Assembly (NCBI GenBank): GCA_003216295.1
Contig: QCJB01000002.1
Coordinates: 62,001 to 126,000, forward strand
Length of the DNA: 64,000 bases
DNA from: Prochlorococcus sp. AG-402-P16
GTDB lineage: Bacteria; Cyanobacteriota; Cyanobacteriia; PCC-6307; Cyanobiaceae
Reading direction: 5' to 3'
Of the stretch, positions 18,394 through 28,947 are shown one piece after another. The translations under genes were made by a program, and so were the position numbers. How positions within the stretch are numbered: position 1 is the first letter of the stretch; every line of letters begins with the position of its first letter. The notes beneath the pieces are model-generated. The model ran no database searches. It was not told the DNA's origin and saw only the letters and a list, made by a program, of their open reading frames with translations.

Positions 18394-19482
18394 TCAAAAC
18401 CATTCTGATTCAACTTTTGCATTGGGGTTAGTATTATCAACTGGAGTAACTCTTTCAAATTTCATTACTATATTTCTAGAATCTACTCCATCTTTATCAA
18501 TTGCTTTAATGGAATAATTTTGAATGCCATCTCTAAATGGAACTTGCAGCCTAAAGGTTCCATCATTAGCTAGAGGGACCTGCTCATCCTCGATAAATAA
18601 TTTAGCTGAGGGATCAGTAGCTCCATAAACTATTAATTCTGCATCAGCTACAAGCCAAAAAGAACGAGATGGAGCAACACCTCCTATACCCGATTCGTTT
18701 AATCCACTAGCCCAAAGCCCACTACCAGATTCAGTATTTAGATTTTGAGGACCTTGTATACCCTCTTGAAATTCTTCTGATCCAATTCGCCTTGTTCTGA
18801 ATTTTGTAGTAGCTGATTGATACAAACGCTCATGTAAACCACTATCTGGTTTTTCTTCTGTAGAAAAGATTTCTTTATTAGTTTCAGATGAAGTAACTGG
18901 TGCCTCAAGACTAAATGGAACGAATTGATCAAGAATTTGATCACTTGGATGCAATGAAGGAACCTTTGCTGAGGAAGAATGAGCCAAAGACATCCATTTA
19001 TAACCAATACGATATCCCAATTCAACCTTGTAATCCCTTCCTCCCAAAGGGATAGGTAAGTACCACTCTGTACTGTGACTATCAACTACAACTTCTTGAA
19101 GGGTTCCAGGATTGACTTCGCCATTATTTTTATCAGTAACATCAGCTAAACGTAAACATAGTCTGTTAGCTCCCTGATTTTGTGCATTCGAACGATCTTG
19201 ATCTGAGATTTCCCAAAACACATATCCCCACTCTGGATCGCGTGGTAGAAAAACGACTTTAGTCTGTGAAACATTTGAATATGTATTTTCTTCAGAAGAT
19301 TCATCTCTAGAATTTATCAACTGCTTTTCAAGTTCTTTTTTCTCTTCGTAAAGAAAAACTCCTCTAACTAGATCAGCTTTTGATTTTCTACTGTAAAGAG
19401 GAATACCTAGTTTGCTTGCTTTAAGACGCAATTGACGAAGTGTTAAACGTGACAGGGATTCTTGATCAATAGTCACGCCCAT
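18394..19482 (-). CDS. DUF4912 protein with N-terminal SAP/Rho-N-like module
   Basis: ATG 19482 is preferred because AAGGAGG lies 3 nt upstream; the longer reading to 19572 has no such site. The 362-residue protein starts with a helical SAP/Rho-N-like module (LSRLTLRQLRLKASKLG), a short nucleic-acid or protein-binding fold. The DUF4912 domain follows at about residues 75-200, with VVFLPRDPEWGYVFWEISDQD, the W-x-L-P strand and YKVELGYRI. The C-terminal third is less conserved and ends in a beta-rich IYGATDPSAKLFIEDEQVPL module resembling a carbohydrate-binding or Ig-like fold. The function is unknown. A shorter paralogue occurs at 61829. Confidence 0.8.
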   Translation of the reverse strand: MGVTIDQESLSRLTLRQLRLKASKLGIPLYSRKSKADLVRGVFLYEEKKELEKQLINSRDESSEENTYSNVSQTKVVFLPRDPEWGYVFWEISDQDRSNAQNQGANRLCLRLADVTDKNNGEVNPGTLQEVVVDSHSTEWYLPIPLGGRDYKVELGYRIGYKWMSLAHSSSAKVPSLHPSDQILDQFVPFSLEAPVTSSETNKEIFSTEEKPDSGLHERLYQSATTKFRTRRIGSEEFQEGIQGPQNLNTESGSGLWASGLNESGIGGVAPSRSFWLVADAELIVYGATDPSAKLFIEDEQVPLANDGTFRLQVPFRDGIQNYSIKAIDKDGVDSRNIVMKFERVTPVDNTNPNAKVESEWF

Positions 19483-19785
19483 AAACCTCCTTTTTTTGTT
19501 TGGGATCAGTGCGATCAGTATGTGATGAAATGTGCGCTTCTCGTTGATGTGGTCAGCATCTACTGACTCCAAGAGCAGACCAGAAAGTTGTATCTAAAGA
19601 TCAAAACCATTGCAGTAACTAGAGACCAGGAGTTGAAGCCCAAACAAAAAATTTTTCGAAAAAGGAAATCAATTCCAAGTCAATACAAATTAAATCAAGA
19701 AAAAATTTAAATCACTCAGACTTTTTCTTTGGGATCATCTTTTGCAAATCAACGGTTTGCTTGTTCCAATGGAATTAAAAACTTC

Positions 19786-20145
19786 TCATTTCTCATATTC
19801 ATCAATTAAATCTCTCAAAGTCAAATCCAATGGAGGGACCTTTAATACAGCAGATAAAGTCTCCAACTGAATAGCAGCTCCTGAAAATTGCTCAAACAAA
19901 ACCTGCACAAATTCATCATCCTCAACCATCCTTGGATTATTCAGACACCATTCCAACCAAACCTCTTTTGAAGGAATTAATCCTTTTTGGTTTCCATCAC
20001 TCATTGATTTGAAGCATGCCAGGCAATGAGCGAGCATTCTGAGATGATGTTTTTCACTGACTGATAAATTTGTTGATCCAATCAAATTTATGTCCTCTCT
20101 ACCAAGAGGGCTATTTGCCAAACCATCCACCAAATCAGATTCCAT
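19786..20145 (-). CDS. Conserved picocyanobacterial hypothetical protein
   Basis: A soluble 119-residue acidic protein without membrane segments. ATG 20145 is preferred to the adjacent GTG at 20148; no Shine-Dalgarno is seen for either. It is predominantly helical, with motifs SVSEKHHLRMLAHCLACFK and KEVWLEWCLNNP and a C-terminal LTLRDLIDEYEK; the His/Cys-rich helix is notable. It resembles a protein conserved in marine Synechococcus and Prochlorococcus near the suf genes, but I cannot name a family. It is divergent from sufB with a 480-bp spacer. Confidence 0.65.
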   Translation of the reverse strand: MESDLVDGLANSPLGREDINLIGSTNLSVSEKHHLRMLAHCLACFKSMSDGNQKGLIPSKEVWLEWCLNNPRMVEDDEFVQVLFEQFSGAAIQLETLSAVLKVPPLDLTLRDLIDEYEK

Positions 20146-20148
20146 CAC

Positions 20149-20625
20149 TAAACAGTGCTTGCATTAATCAAGAGGAAGTTTAAAAGAATATTTATCTTTT
20201 GATAGATTGAATCATGGTTTCTCTTAATTAGAATCAAATTTAGAGTATTTTTGCATAAGCTATTCTCATTCTCAGAACTTGATATAGAGGCTGGATCAAT
20301 AATATTGATAGGACTTGATAGTGCTTTAATATTTTTTGGATCTTTAAGGAATACAAAAAATATTATTGTTTTTATTCAAGCAAAATTACAAGCTTAAACG
20401 TTTCCATCTATTCTGGTTTAATGTGGCAAAGTTTGAAAGCTATTTTCGTCAACACTGAGTTTTACCCCTTAATTTGACTTAGAATGTGATTTGAGGACCA
20501 ACTATCAAAACCACTTGATCCTATGATGAGCTTCCAACCTAAGCATTGAAAAACTATCTGGGATCTAATCGCTCAAACTTCGCATAAATACCAAGTCACT
20601 ACTACTTGATTTAATCAAAATAAAA
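20149..20625. other. Non-coding spacer upstream of sufB
   Basis: 477 bp without a convincing gene. One plus-strand frame is open for about 65 codons ending at the TAA near 20397, but it has no ATG and no Shine-Dalgarno, so I do not call it. No SufR gene is present here, and I see no CAAC-N6-GTTG type SufR operator. The spacer should contain the suf promoter and that of the divergent small gene. Confidence 0.6.
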
Positions 20626-22068
20626 ATGAACCAAACTAATACTGTTGAAGAAATTGTATCCCAACCTTATAAATACGGTTTTATCACAGATATAGAAACT
20701 GAAAAAATACCAAAAGGATTAAATGAGGATGTTATTAAATTAATTTCAAAGAAAAAGAAAGAACCAGAATTCTTATTGAAATTTCGTTTAAGAGCCTATG
20801 AGCAATGGCTAAGGATGAAAGAACCAGATTGGTCTGGTTTAAATTATTCAAAAGTTGATTATCAAAATTTAGTTTATTACGCAGCACCTAAGCAAGATAT
20901 AAAAAAGAAAAGTTTAGATGAAGTTGATCCTAAACTACTTGAGACTTTTGATAAGCTTGGGATACCACTAAGTGAGCAAAAAAGATTATCAAATGTCGCT
21001 GTAGATGCTGTTTTTGACAGTGTTTCAATAGCAACTACATACAAGGAAAAGCTAGCTGAACATGGAGTTATTTTCTGTTCTATTAGTGAAGCAATAAATG
21101 AATATCCAGATTTAATTGAAAAATATATGGGAACTGTTGTTCCCATTAATGATAATTTTTTCGCTGCTTTAAATTCAGCAGTTTTCAGTGACGGTTCTTT
21201 TGTTTTTATACCGAAGGGTATTGAATGCCCAATGGAATTATCATCTTATTTTAGAATTAACTCAGGAGATACTGGACAATTTGAACGAACTTTGATTATT
21301 GCGGAGGAGTCTTCTTCTGTAAGTTATTTAGAGGGATGTACAGCCCCTATGTTTGATACAAATACTTTGCATGCAGCAGTGGTTGAACTTGTCGCACTAG
21401 ATAATGCATCCATTAAATATTCCACAGTTCAAAATTGGTATGCCGGGAATGAAAAAGGTATCGGAGGAATATACAATTTCGTAACTAAAAGAGGCGAATG
21501 CAGAGGCAAAAAAAGCAAAATCAGTTGGTCTCAAGTTGAAACAGGATCTGCCATTACCTGGAAATACCCAAGCTGTATCCTTCAAGGAGACAATTCAATT
21601 GGAGAGTTTTATTCAATTGCCTTAACAAATAATTTTCAAAAAGCTGATACTGGAACAAAAATGATTCATATAGGCAAAAATACAAAATCAAAAATCGTAA
21701 GCAAAGGAATCAGCGCTGGAAAATCTAAAAACAGTTATCGAGGTCTCGTCTCCATCAGTCCTAGTGCTGAAGGGTCAAGAAATTACAGTCAATGCGATTC
21801 CATGCTGATCGGCGACAACGCGAGTGCAAATACATATCCATATATTCAATCAAAGCAACCTCAATCAAATATTGAACATGAAGCTAGTACTTGTAGAATT
21901 TCCGAAGATCAACTTTTTTATTTACAAAGTAGAGGTATCGATTTTGAAGAGTCTGTCTCAATGCTAATTAGTGGATTTTGTAGTGATGTTTTTAATGAGT
22001 TACCTATGGAATTTGCCTCTGAAGCAGATAAGCTACTTGCCTTAAAGTTGGAGGGTTCAGTTGGATAA
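20626..22068 (+). CDS. sufB: Fe-S cluster assembly scaffold SufB
   Basis: A core subunit of the SufBC2D scaffold on which Fe-S clusters are built for photosystem I, ferredoxins and other proteins. The 480-residue protein contains [21 protein letters not shown], the beta-helix core with [11 protein letters not shown] (a conserved Cys region) and the C-terminal [22 protein letters not shown] block that ligates or accepts sulfur. This matches cyanobacterial Ycf24/SufB in length and order. It is the first gene of the operon sufB-sufC-sufD-sufS. No inteins or insertions are seen. Confidence 0.97.
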   Translation: MNQTNTVEEIVSQPYKYGFITDIETEKIPKGLNEDVIKLISKKKKEPEFLLKFRLRAYEQWLRMKEPDWSGLNYSKVDYQNLVYYAAPKQDIKKKSLDEVDPKLLETFDKLGIPLSEQKRLSNVAVDAVFDSVSIATTYKEKLAEHGVIFCSISEAINEYPDLIEKYMGTVVPINDNFFAALNSAVFSDGSFVFIPKGIECPMELSSYFRINSGDTGQFERTLIIAEESSSVSYLEGCTAPMFDTNTLHAAVVELVALDNASIKYSTVQNWYAGNEKGIGGIYNFVTKRGECRGKKSKISWSQVETGSAITWKYPSCILQGDNSIGEFYSIALTNNFQKADTGTKMIHIGKNTKSKIVSKGISAGKSKNSYRGLVSISPSAEGSRNYSQCDSMLIGDNASANTYPYIQSKQPQSNIEHEASTCRISEDQLFYLQSRGIDFEESVSMLISGFCSDVFNELPMEFASEADKLLALKLEGSVG

Positions 22069-22118
22069 AAATACACTCAATCGATACTTTTCCCTTAAAC
22101 AACATTCCATTTAATTTA

Positions 22119-22910
22119 GTGAATTTATCAACTCCAGAAACAATATTATCTATTCAAGATCTTCATGCCAGTGTGGAGGATCAACAAATACTTTATGGAG
22201 TCAATCTATTAATAAAAGAAGGTGAAATTCATGCTATAATGGGACGAAATGGAAGTGGAAAGAGTACTCTTTCAAAAGTTATAGCTGGCCATCCAGCTTA
22301 CAAAGTTCTATCAGGTTCAATCAACTTTAAAGGTACAAATATTCTCGAACTTGCACCTGAAGAAAGAGCAAGAGTTGGGATTTTTCTAGGTTTTCAATAC
22401 CCAGTAGAAATCCCTGGTGTTAGTAATCTAGAATTCCTAAGGGTTGCCACAAATTCAAGAAGAAAAGAATTACTGAAAAATGAATTAGATACTTTTGAAT
22501 TTGAAGATCTAGTTAAGGAAAGACTGAAAATAGTAGAAATGGATCCTGCCTTTTTGGAAAGAAGCGTAAATGAAGGTTTTTCTGGCGGGGAGAAAAAACG
22601 TAACGAAATTCTTCAAATGGCTCTGCTAGAACCAGTCATATCAATTCTCGATGAAACTGACTCAGGTCTTGATATTGATGCTCTAAGAATTGTTGCATCT
22701 GGCATCAATAAACTCTCACACCCAAATTCTGCAACAATTTTAATAACACATTATCAACGATTACTAAATGAAATCACTCCTGACTTTGTACATATTATGG
22801 CTGATGGAAAAATCATCAAAACTGGTAACAAAGAACTAGCAATAGACCTTGAAAAATCGGGCTATGACTTTATTGACAAAAATACCAAAGATAAGGAGCT
22901 CGCAAAATGA
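22119..22910 (+). CDS. sufC: Fe-S cluster assembly ATPase SufC
   Basis: The ABC-type ATPase of the SufBC2D complex, which drives conformational change of the scaffold. The 263-residue protein has Walker [13 protein letters not shown] (about residues 43-54), a Q-loop FLGFQYP, the SufC-type signature [17 protein letters not shown] and Walker [13 protein letters not shown]. The SufC-specific replacement of EP by ET/TD in Walker B is present. The start is GTG 22119, 50 bp after sufB. Its stop overlaps sufD by 4 bp, consistent with translational coupling. Confidence 0.97.
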   Translation: MNLSTPETILSIQDLHASVEDQQILYGVNLLIKEGEIHAIMGRNGSGKSTLSKVIAGHPAYKVLSGSINFKGTNILELAPEERARVGIFLGFQYPVEIPGVSNLEFLRVATNSRRKELLKNELDTFEFEDLVKERLKIVEMDPAFLERSVNEGFSGGEKKRNEILQMALLEPVISILDETDSGLDIDALRIVASGINKLSHPNSATILITHYQRLLNEITPDFVHIMADGKIIKTGNKELAIDLEKSGYDFIDKNTKDKELAK

Positions 22911-24157
22911 AATCATCGGCTATTTGCCGAGAATGGCTTAACTCTCTTCCGCCTACTCAAGGTTATTTAAAAGAAGAACAATCAATCGGGCGAAAATTAC
23001 TCTCTACAAAGGGTATGCCATCTAATAAAGATGAAGCTTGGCGATTATGCAACTTCAATAGATTAAATAGTTTCTTATCGTTGCCAATAATCATTAATAA
23101 GAAAGATTTCACATCAAAATTAAAATATATATTGCCCGAGAAGGAGAAAGATAGAGAGAGAATTATTATTAATCTAACTGAAAATCCAAGTAAAAATATT
23201 AATTTACCTAATGGTGTTGAAAAACTAAATGATATAGAAATTAAACAGAATCTAGGAAAAATAGTTAAATTAATGAATATAAAAAATGACATTTCAGTAG
23301 GCCTTAATCAGGCTTCAAGCTCAGAGCTTTTAGCTTTAAAAGTCAAGAGAAATATGATCGAATCATTAGAGATAGTTATTCCATCGATAGAGAAAAAGTC
23401 AATTTCAACGAGAATATTTCTTCTTATAGAAGAAGGAGCAAAATTAGATCTTTTACAAGTTTTTCTGGGTAATAAGAATTCAGCACAAAATCATTTAATG
23501 GAAATTAAAGTTGAATCCAACGTAGAGATGACGCATGGTTTAATTTCTATGGGTGAAGAGAAAGAATCCTCCTCAATTTGCACGTTAGCTGTAGAACAAT
23601 CGAAAAATAGTAAATATTCTCTCCATTCAATACATCATGGTTGGAATTATGCCCGATTCGAACCAAGAATCATTCAAAACGAAGGAGAAGCCTCAACAAT
23701 TGTAAAAGGTCTACAAGTAACTAAATCAAAAGAACAAATAGCCACGCACTCTCTTATTAGATTCGAAGGACCAAATGGAAAGCTTGATCAATTACAGAAA
23801 GCCGTAGCTTCTGAATATTCTCATTGCATATTTAATGGTTCGATTGAAGTCCCCAAAAAAGCACAAAAAACAGAAGCTGCTCAACTAAGTAGAAATTTGC
23901 TCCTTTCTAAACGCGCCAGAATAGATACAAAACCAGAGCTTGAAATAGTTGCAGATGATGTCAGGTGTACTCACGGAGCAACTGTAAGCCAGCTTCAAGA
24001 TGAAGAGTTATTTTATTTACTTAGTAGAGGTATTGATAATGAACATGCTAATTCTTTATTATTAAAAGGATATTATGATGAAATTCTCTCACACTTTCCT
24101 AAAAGCGCAGGCAAATGGAATGTCATTGAAAAGTTGATAAAAGATATAATAAAGTGA
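22907..24157 (+). CDS. sufD: Fe-S cluster assembly protein SufD
   Basis: A SufB paralogue that completes the SufBC2D scaffold and helps iron entry. The 416-residue protein has a variable, Lys/Ile-rich N-terminal half and a conserved beta-helix C-terminal half with [23 protein letters not shown], the SufD counterpart of the SufB C-terminal block. The His in CTHGATV matches the conserved SufD His. ATG 22907 overlaps the sufC stop (ATGA), and the stop at 24157 overlaps the GTG start of sufS, so the whole set is translationally coupled. Confidence 0.95.
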   Translation: MKSSAICREWLNSLPPTQGYLKEEQSIGRKLLSTKGMPSNKDEAWRLCNFNRLNSFLSLPIIINKKDFTSKLKYILPEKEKDRERIIINLTENPSKNINLPNGVEKLNDIEIKQNLGKIVKLMNIKNDISVGLNQASSSELLALKVKRNMIESLEIVIPSIEKKSISTRIFLLIEEGAKLDLLQVFLGNKNSAQNHLMEIKVESNVEMTHGLISMGEEKESSSICTLAVEQSKNSKYSLHSIHHGWNYARFEPRIIQNEGEASTIVKGLQVTKSKEQIATHSLIRFEGPNGKLDQLQKAVASEYSHCIFNGSIEVPKKAQKTEAAQLSRNLLLSKRARIDTKPELEIVADDVRCTHGATVSQLQDEELFYLLSRGIDNEHANSLLLKGYYDEILSHFPKSAGKWNVIEKLIKDIIK

Positions 24158-25401
24158 AAAACTTAGTAAAACAATTTGCTGAAATAAGTAGAAATGATTT
24201 CCCACTATTTAATGGAAGTCATAATAACTTAATATATTTAGATCATGCAGCTACTAGTCAAAAACCAAAACAAGTTATTGATTCTTTAAAAAAATATTAT
24301 AGCTTTCAAAATGCCAATGTTCACAGAGGTGCTCATCAACTCAGTGCAATCGCAACAGAGAAATTTGAAAACTCAAGAAAATTAGCAGCCAATTTCATAA
24401 ATAGTAATAATGAAAAAGAAATTATTTTCACTAGAAATGCTACCGAAGCTATCAACCTCGTAGCTTATGCATGGGGTAATAACAAACTTCAGAAAGGCGA
24501 CGAAATATTAATAAGTTTAATGGAACATCATAGCAACATAGTTCCTTGGCAATTAATAGCCAAAGAAAAAAAATGCAAACTTAATTATATTAATATAGAT
24601 AAGAATGGAGAATTAGATCTTGATGATTTCAGGAAAAAGTTGACTGATAAAACTAAACTAGTAAGTCTTGTTCATGTAAGTAATACTTTAGGTTGTTGCA
24701 ATCCTATTGAAGAAATTTCTTATCTTGCACATAAAAAAGGTAGTTTAGTTCTTTTAGATGCTTGTCAAAGTCTTGCTCATAAGCCCATAGATATTAAAAG
24801 CCTAGGTATTGATTTTCTTGCGGGATCTTCTCATAAACTTTGCGGTCCTACTGGAATAGGTTTTTTGTGGGGTAAAGAAGAAATTTTAGAAAAAATGCCC
24901 CCTTTTCTTGGTGGAGGAGAAATGATTGATGAAGTATTTGAGGAGAGGAGCACTTGGGCAGACTTACCGCATAAATTCGAAGCCGGTACTCCTGCCATTG
25001 GAGAAGCAATTGGTATGGGGGTCGCCATGAATTACTTGCAAAAAATTGGATTAAACGAAATACATAATTATGAGAAAGAATTAACAAAATATCTTTTTGA
25101 AAAATTAGAAGAAATTGATAATTTAAAAATTTTTGGTCCTAGTCCATTAATTCAGCCTGATAGAGGACCATTAGCAACCTTTCATATACAAGGAATCCAC
25201 TCCAATGATGTTGCAGAATTACTTGATAGCAGCAATATTTGCATAAGAAGTGGTCATCATTGCTGCCAACCGCTCCATCGCTTCTATGGAATAAAAAGCA
25301 CAGCTAGAGCAAGCTTGAGCTTTACATCTACTCCATCAGAAATTGATTCGCTTACTGAAGAATTAAAATCAATAATTTCTTTTTTAAAGAAAAATTCTTA
25401 A
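24154..25401 (+). CDS. sufS: Cysteine desulfurase SufS
   Basis: A PLP-dependent group II cysteine desulfurase that supplies persulfide sulfur to SufB, usually through SufE. The 415-residue protein shows the cofactor His and Asp regions (LMEHHSNIVPWQL, VLLDACQSLAHKP), the Schiff-base Lys in GSSHKLCGPTG (about residue 229) and the catalytic Cys in IRSGHHCCQPLH (about residue 366). The start is GTG 24154, within the sufD stop. The last gene of the suf operon, it overlaps the convergent peptidase gene by 4 bp. No sufE gene is present in the window. Confidence 0.96.
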   Translation: MKNLVKQFAEISRNDFPLFNGSHNNLIYLDHAATSQKPKQVIDSLKKYYSFQNANVHRGAHQLSAIATEKFENSRKLAANFINSNNEKEIIFTRNATEAINLVAYAWGNNKLQKGDEILISLMEHHSNIVPWQLIAKEKKCKLNYINIDKNGELDLDDFRKKLTDKTKLVSLVHVSNTLGCCNPIEEISYLAHKKGSLVLLDACQSLAHKPIDIKSLGIDFLAGSSHKLCGPTGIGFLWGKEEILEKMPPFLGGGEMIDEVFEERSTWADLPHKFEAGTPAIGEAIGMGVAMNYLQKIGLNEIHNYEKELTKYLFEKLEEIDNLKIFGPSPLIQPDRGPLATFHIQGIHSNDVAELLDSSNICIRSGHHCCQPLHRFYGIKSTARASLSFTSTPSEIDSLTEELKSIISFLKKNS

Positions 25402-27317
25402 ATATTGAGATGTTTTCTAAAAAAAGCCTCTGTTTTTTTCAATACATCAACCTTTGTCTTGCCGTCCTTAAATCCATGACCTTCATTATGAAATAAGTTA
25501 ATTTCTACAGGAATTTTACGTTTTAATAATTCATCTTTAATTGCAATAGATTGATCAGACCGTATAACTTTATCTTTTAATCCATGAAATAAAATCAAAG
25601 GAGCATTAATTTTATCAACATTTTCACTTGGCGATCTTTTAATAAGCTTTTGTCGATCGGATTCAACATTACCTATTAAATAATCCAAATAAAACTCTTC
25701 AAATCTATGAGTTGAATTAGCCATATTTACTAGGTCAGTAACAGCATATTTACATGCTGCGATATTAAAAATGTCAGTGGATATTAGACAACCTAAAGCT
25801 GTAAAACCCGATGCGCTACTACCCATGATTGCTACGCAATCCTTGTTAGCCTTACCGGAGTCAATTAATGATTGAGCAGCTTTAGTACAATCAAGAACAT
25901 CAACTAAGCCCCAATTACCTTTTAAGCGATCTCTATAGTCCCTGCCGAAACCAGAAGAACCACCATAATTCACATCAACTACAGCCCAACCTCTGGACGT
26001 CCAAAATTGTACTTCCATATCCAATCCACAACTAGCCATACCAGTAGGTCCACTATGACTTTTTACCAATAAAGGAGGTAACAATATTTTGCTATTTAAA
26101 GGTGGATAGTACCAAGCATGGACATCGTCATCATTTGACCCGATAAACCAAAAAGATTCGCCAATACTAATTTTCGTTGGATCCAATCTCAATGATGAGG
26201 CAGGAATATGCTTCCAACTTTTATCCAATATATTTAGTTCAAAAATTCCTTCACTAATGACTGAACTACTTGCGATTGCAACAAGCCGATTATCGGACGA
26301 ATGAATACCTGAGAAATCTCTAAAAGGTTGATCAATACTTTGGATAAATCCATTATTTTTAAACAAAGCCAAATTCCAAATTCCGTCCTTAGCAAAAGCC
26401 CCAACAACATCATCCCCTACACATGAAAAGCTGGACATACCAAGAACCCATTGCGGAAATGCAATTTCAGCTTGAATAGTCCATTTATTTTGATTAATGG
26501 CAATGGATGAAAAATCATTATCAGACTTGATCTGAGTTATGTTCCACCAACCACTACTATCTTCAGCAACAAAAAGATCACCTTTATCAGACCAAACAGG
26601 ATTAAAAAATGATATTTGTCCATTAAATTGAAAGTATTCACTATTAAAAGTTACTATTTTTTTTATATTTCCCTTCTTATGAAATTGAGCTAATTTTAAT
26701 TCATTCGAATCCCAAGGCATGGAAGTCTTTCCCCACTCAACCCATGCCAACTTTCTATCTTTAGAGTTCAGCGAAAGGTAACCTAAAAAGCCATCAGATG
26801 AATATATAAATTTTGGATTTTGATAAGTCTTGTCTAAAGAAAAAGACACTATATGATCTCCTTCATGATCTTCCATCAACCCAATCCAAATATTTTTTTC
26901 TAGGTCGATAACACCACCTGCAAGAAAATAATTATTTTCTTTCGAAAGACAAATTGATTGTATTTTAGGTATTAATTTAAAAGAAGAAGATTTTTGATTT
27001 TCTTTTTGTGAAGTCCAAGATCTCATCCATAAGCAATTATCGTAATTATCAACCCAAGTTAATATCAAATCTGATCCATGAAGAGTAGCCGTTAAGGGAG
27101 CGCCACCATAGCCATGAATTTTTGTCCTCAAATCACTTGGATAAGGTGTTAACTCCTGAGGAGAAAAGTCTTTTTGTCCCCAAGGTTTAATTAAAGCTGT
27201 AGTTCTGCCCTTTTCGTTTGGTCTTTGTTCTAACCAGATAATCCAATCACCTATTATCCGAGGCTCTTTAAATATGGGGGCTTGTCCATACACTTTTTCA
27301 GCATCCAATTGTGTCAT
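25398..27317 (-). CDS. S9 family prolyl oligopeptidase / acylaminoacyl-peptidase-like protein
   Basis: A 639-residue alpha/beta-hydrolase peptidase. The C-terminal catalytic domain (about residues 420-639) has the nucleophile Ser in IMGSSASGFTAL, the acid in LILFHGLKDKVI and the His in FHNEGHGF. The N-terminal 400 residues form a beta-propeller (repeated W-strand blocks such as KLAWVEWGKTSMPWDSNEL) that limits access to small peptides. PVDVNYGGSSGFGRDYRDRL-type oxyanion loops are present (here VVDVNYGGSSGFGRDY). It probably trims peptides in the cytosol. It converges with sufS and is divergent from def. Confidence 0.9.
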   Translation of the reverse strand: MTQLDAEKVYGQAPIFKEPRIIGDWIIWLEQRPNEKGRTTALIKPWGQKDFSPQELTPYPSDLRTKIHGYGGAPLTATLHGSDLILTWVDNYDNCLWMRSWTSQKENQKSSSFKLIPKIQSICLSKENNYFLAGGVIDLEKNIWIGLMEDHEGDHIVSFSLDKTYQNPKFIYSSDGFLGYLSLNSKDRKLAWVEWGKTSMPWDSNELKLAQFHKKGNIKKIVTFNSEYFQFNGQISFFNPVWSDKGDLFVAEDSSGWWNITQIKSDNDFSSIAINQNKWTIQAEIAFPQWVLGMSSFSCVGDDVVGAFAKDGIWNLALFKNNGFIQSIDQPFRDFSGIHSSDNRLVAIASSSVISEGIFELNILDKSWKHIPASSLRLDPTKISIGESFWFIGSNDDDVHAWYYPPLNSKILLPPLLVKSHSGPTGMASCGLDMEVQFWTSRGWAVVDVNYGGSSGFGRDYRDRLKGNWGLVDVLDCTKAAQSLIDSGKANKDCVAIMGSSASGFTALGCLISTDIFNIAACKYAVTDLVNMANSTHRFEEFYLDYLIGNVESDRQKLIKRSPSENVDKINAPLILFHGLKDKVIRSDQSIAIKDELLKRKIPVEINLFHNEGHGFKDGKTKVDVLKKTEAFFRKHLNI

Positions 27318-27412
27318 TGTTTGATTCGTCTTTGATGTTGAGAGTCAATGATTAATTCACTCATGGAACTTAAAACAAAGTAAAGTGTAAAAGTTGTTGT
27401 TTTAAGACTCCT

Positions 27413-28021
27413 TTGGCTGGCAGTTTTGCTCAACTTGCAAAAAATGCAGAAAAGAAGAAGCCTTCCATCGCAGTTTCGAAAGAACCTGTTACGAACCCTC
27501 CTTTAAGGGTTTATCAACTGGGACACGAGGCTTTAAGAACACCAGCTCATCGTATCGTCAAAGTTGATGATTCAATTCGAAAGTTGGTTAAAGATATGCT
27601 GATAACTATGTATTCTGCAAAAGGGATTGGTTTAGCCGCTCCTCAGGTAGGGATAGGGAAAAGGCTTTTAGTGATTGATTTAAATTTTGAAGACCCGACG
27701 GAACCCCCCTATGTATTTATAAATCCTGAGATAATTTCATCTAGTGCCAGCTTAGATACATATGAAGAAGGTTGTCTAAGTATCCCTGGTGTTTACCTAA
27801 ATGTTTTAAGGCCCTCCTCAATCAAATTAAGTTATCGAGATGAAATGGGAAGGCCAAAAAAAATGAATGCAGATGGTCTAATGGCAAGATGTATTCAGCA
27901 CGAAATAGACCACCTAAATGGTGTTTGTTTTGTTGATAAAGTGACTGATGAAGATGAGCTTAAAAAGCAATTAAATGAAAATAATTTCAATCAAAATGAT
28001 GTAATAAAAGAAACGAATTGA
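27413..28021 (+). CDS. def: Peptide deformylase
   Basis: Removes the formyl group from N-terminal fMet of new proteins. The 202-residue protein shows the three family motifs: GIGLAAPQVG, EEGCLSIPG (metal Cys) and QHEIDHLNGVCF (metal His residues and catalytic Glu). The start is TTG 27413 because no ATG occurs before the first motif; no clear Shine-Dalgarno is present. A 25-residue basic N-terminal extension precedes the core. The C-terminus is a short charged tail (EDELKKQLNEN). The HIT gene follows 67 bp downstream on the same strand. This is the housekeeping form. Confidence 0.95.
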   Translation: MAGSFAQLAKNAEKKKPSIAVSKEPVTNPPLRVYQLGHEALRTPAHRIVKVDDSIRKLVKDMLITMYSAKGIGLAAPQVGIGKRLLVIDLNFEDPTEPPYVFINPEIISSSASLDTYEEGCLSIPGVYLNVLRPSSIKLSYRDEMGRPKKMNADGLMARCIQHEIDHLNGVCFVDKVTDEDELKKQLNENNFNQNDVIKETN

Positions 28022-28088
28022 AAGAATAATTTCATTTCAAACTAAAAAATAAAATTAGATTCTTATTTTTTCTCATTCTCCAAATTCA

Positions 28089-28424
28089 ATGACAACAATT
28101 TTCGATAAAATTCTTAGTGGTGAAATACCCTGTGAGGAGGTTTTTAGTGATGAGAAATGCCTGGCTTTTAAAGATATAAATCCCCAAGCTCCTACGCATA
28201 TTTTAATAATTCCTAGAAAACGTATTCCAAGTCTGAAAGAAATAAAAAAAGAAGATCAAGAATTACTTGGTCACCTACTCCTAAAAAGTACTGAAGTAGC
28301 TAATGCTGCTGGTTTAACAAGTTGGAGAACAGTTATTAATACAGGAGAGGAAGCAGGCCAAATAGTTTTTCATATGCACATTCACATCATTGGAGGAAGA
28401 AAATTAAATTGGCCACCTGGATAA
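28089..28424 (+). CDS. HIT family nucleotide-binding protein (HINT-like)
   Basis: A 111-residue member of the histidine-triad superfamily, HINT branch, which hydrolyses adenosine phosphoramidates and AMP conjugates. The catalytic triad motif reads HMHIHIIGGR at about residues 96-105. The N-terminal TIFDKILSGEIPCEEV and CLAFKDINPQAPTHILIIPRK are the conserved HINT strands. ATG 28089 is taken as the start. In cyanobacteria this gene is widely conserved, but its physiological substrate is not defined. It lies downstream of def on the same strand. Confidence 0.93.
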   Translation: MTTIFDKILSGEIPCEEVFSDEKCLAFKDINPQAPTHILIIPRKRIPSLKEIKKEDQELLGHLLLKSTEVANAAGLTSWRTVINTGEEAGQIVFHMHIHIIGGRKLNWPPG

Positions 28425-28539
28425 ATATAAATTTCTACAATTGATTCCTACTGACTCAGCACGATTAAATTACTGGCTTATTTGTTGCCTCATCTCTACC
28501 CAGTAATGCGCTATAAACATATTTGAATGATAGTATTTA

Positions 28540-28821
28540 ATGGAATCCAATTCTGCAGTAGATAAAAAAAGCTTCATTTTCAAAGTAAACACAAATTTAC
28601 AAGACTTTTGGTTAAATCTCAGTGATTCACAGAGATCAATTCTAAAGAAAATTTGGTCGATTTTAACTTATAAATGGCAATGGCAAATAATTTTGAATTC
28701 GCCTTTTTTAGTTATTTGGATTTTGGATCAGACGATACCTGCTGTTCATGCATTTGATATTGAGCTAATTTCCTCAATTCCAATTCCAATGACAATAAAA
28801 ACACTTTTAGGTTTTGGCTAA
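28540..28821 (+). CDS. Hypothetical protein with C-terminal hydrophobic region
   Basis: A 93-residue protein of unknown function. The N-terminal half is polar and helical (LQDFWLNLSDSQRSILKKIW). The C-terminal half has a hydrophobic stretch (IILNSPFLVIWILDQTIPAV) followed by a shorter one (LISSIPIPMTIKTLLGFG), so it is likely a peripheral or single-pass membrane protein. ATG 28540 is the start, with no Shine-Dalgarno. It lies between the HIT gene and an ABC transporter gene on the same strand, with 115-bp and 126-bp gaps, so it may have its own promoter. No family is recognised. Confidence 0.65.
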   Translation: MESNSAVDKKSFIFKVNTNLQDFWLNLSDSQRSILKKIWSILTYKWQWQIILNSPFLVIWILDQTIPAVHAFDIELISSIPIPMTIKTLLGFG

Positions 28822-28947
28822 GCTATAAAAATAAATCTTTTTTATTCGTTTTAGCTCTTCAAAATTTAAGTCTGAGTTGAACTTCAAAAATTTCAGCTAG
28901 CCTTTTACTAATCATTTAATCATTGACTTTGTAATAATCAAATTAAT

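Noticed and set aside
18223-18408. 61-codon basic plus-strand frame
   Set aside because: Shadow of the minus-strand membrane protein at 18204-18374, which has a far better hydrophobic pattern.
20202-20397. About 65 open codons upstream of sufB
   Set aside because: No ATG, no Shine-Dalgarno, and composition typical of AT-rich non-coding DNA.
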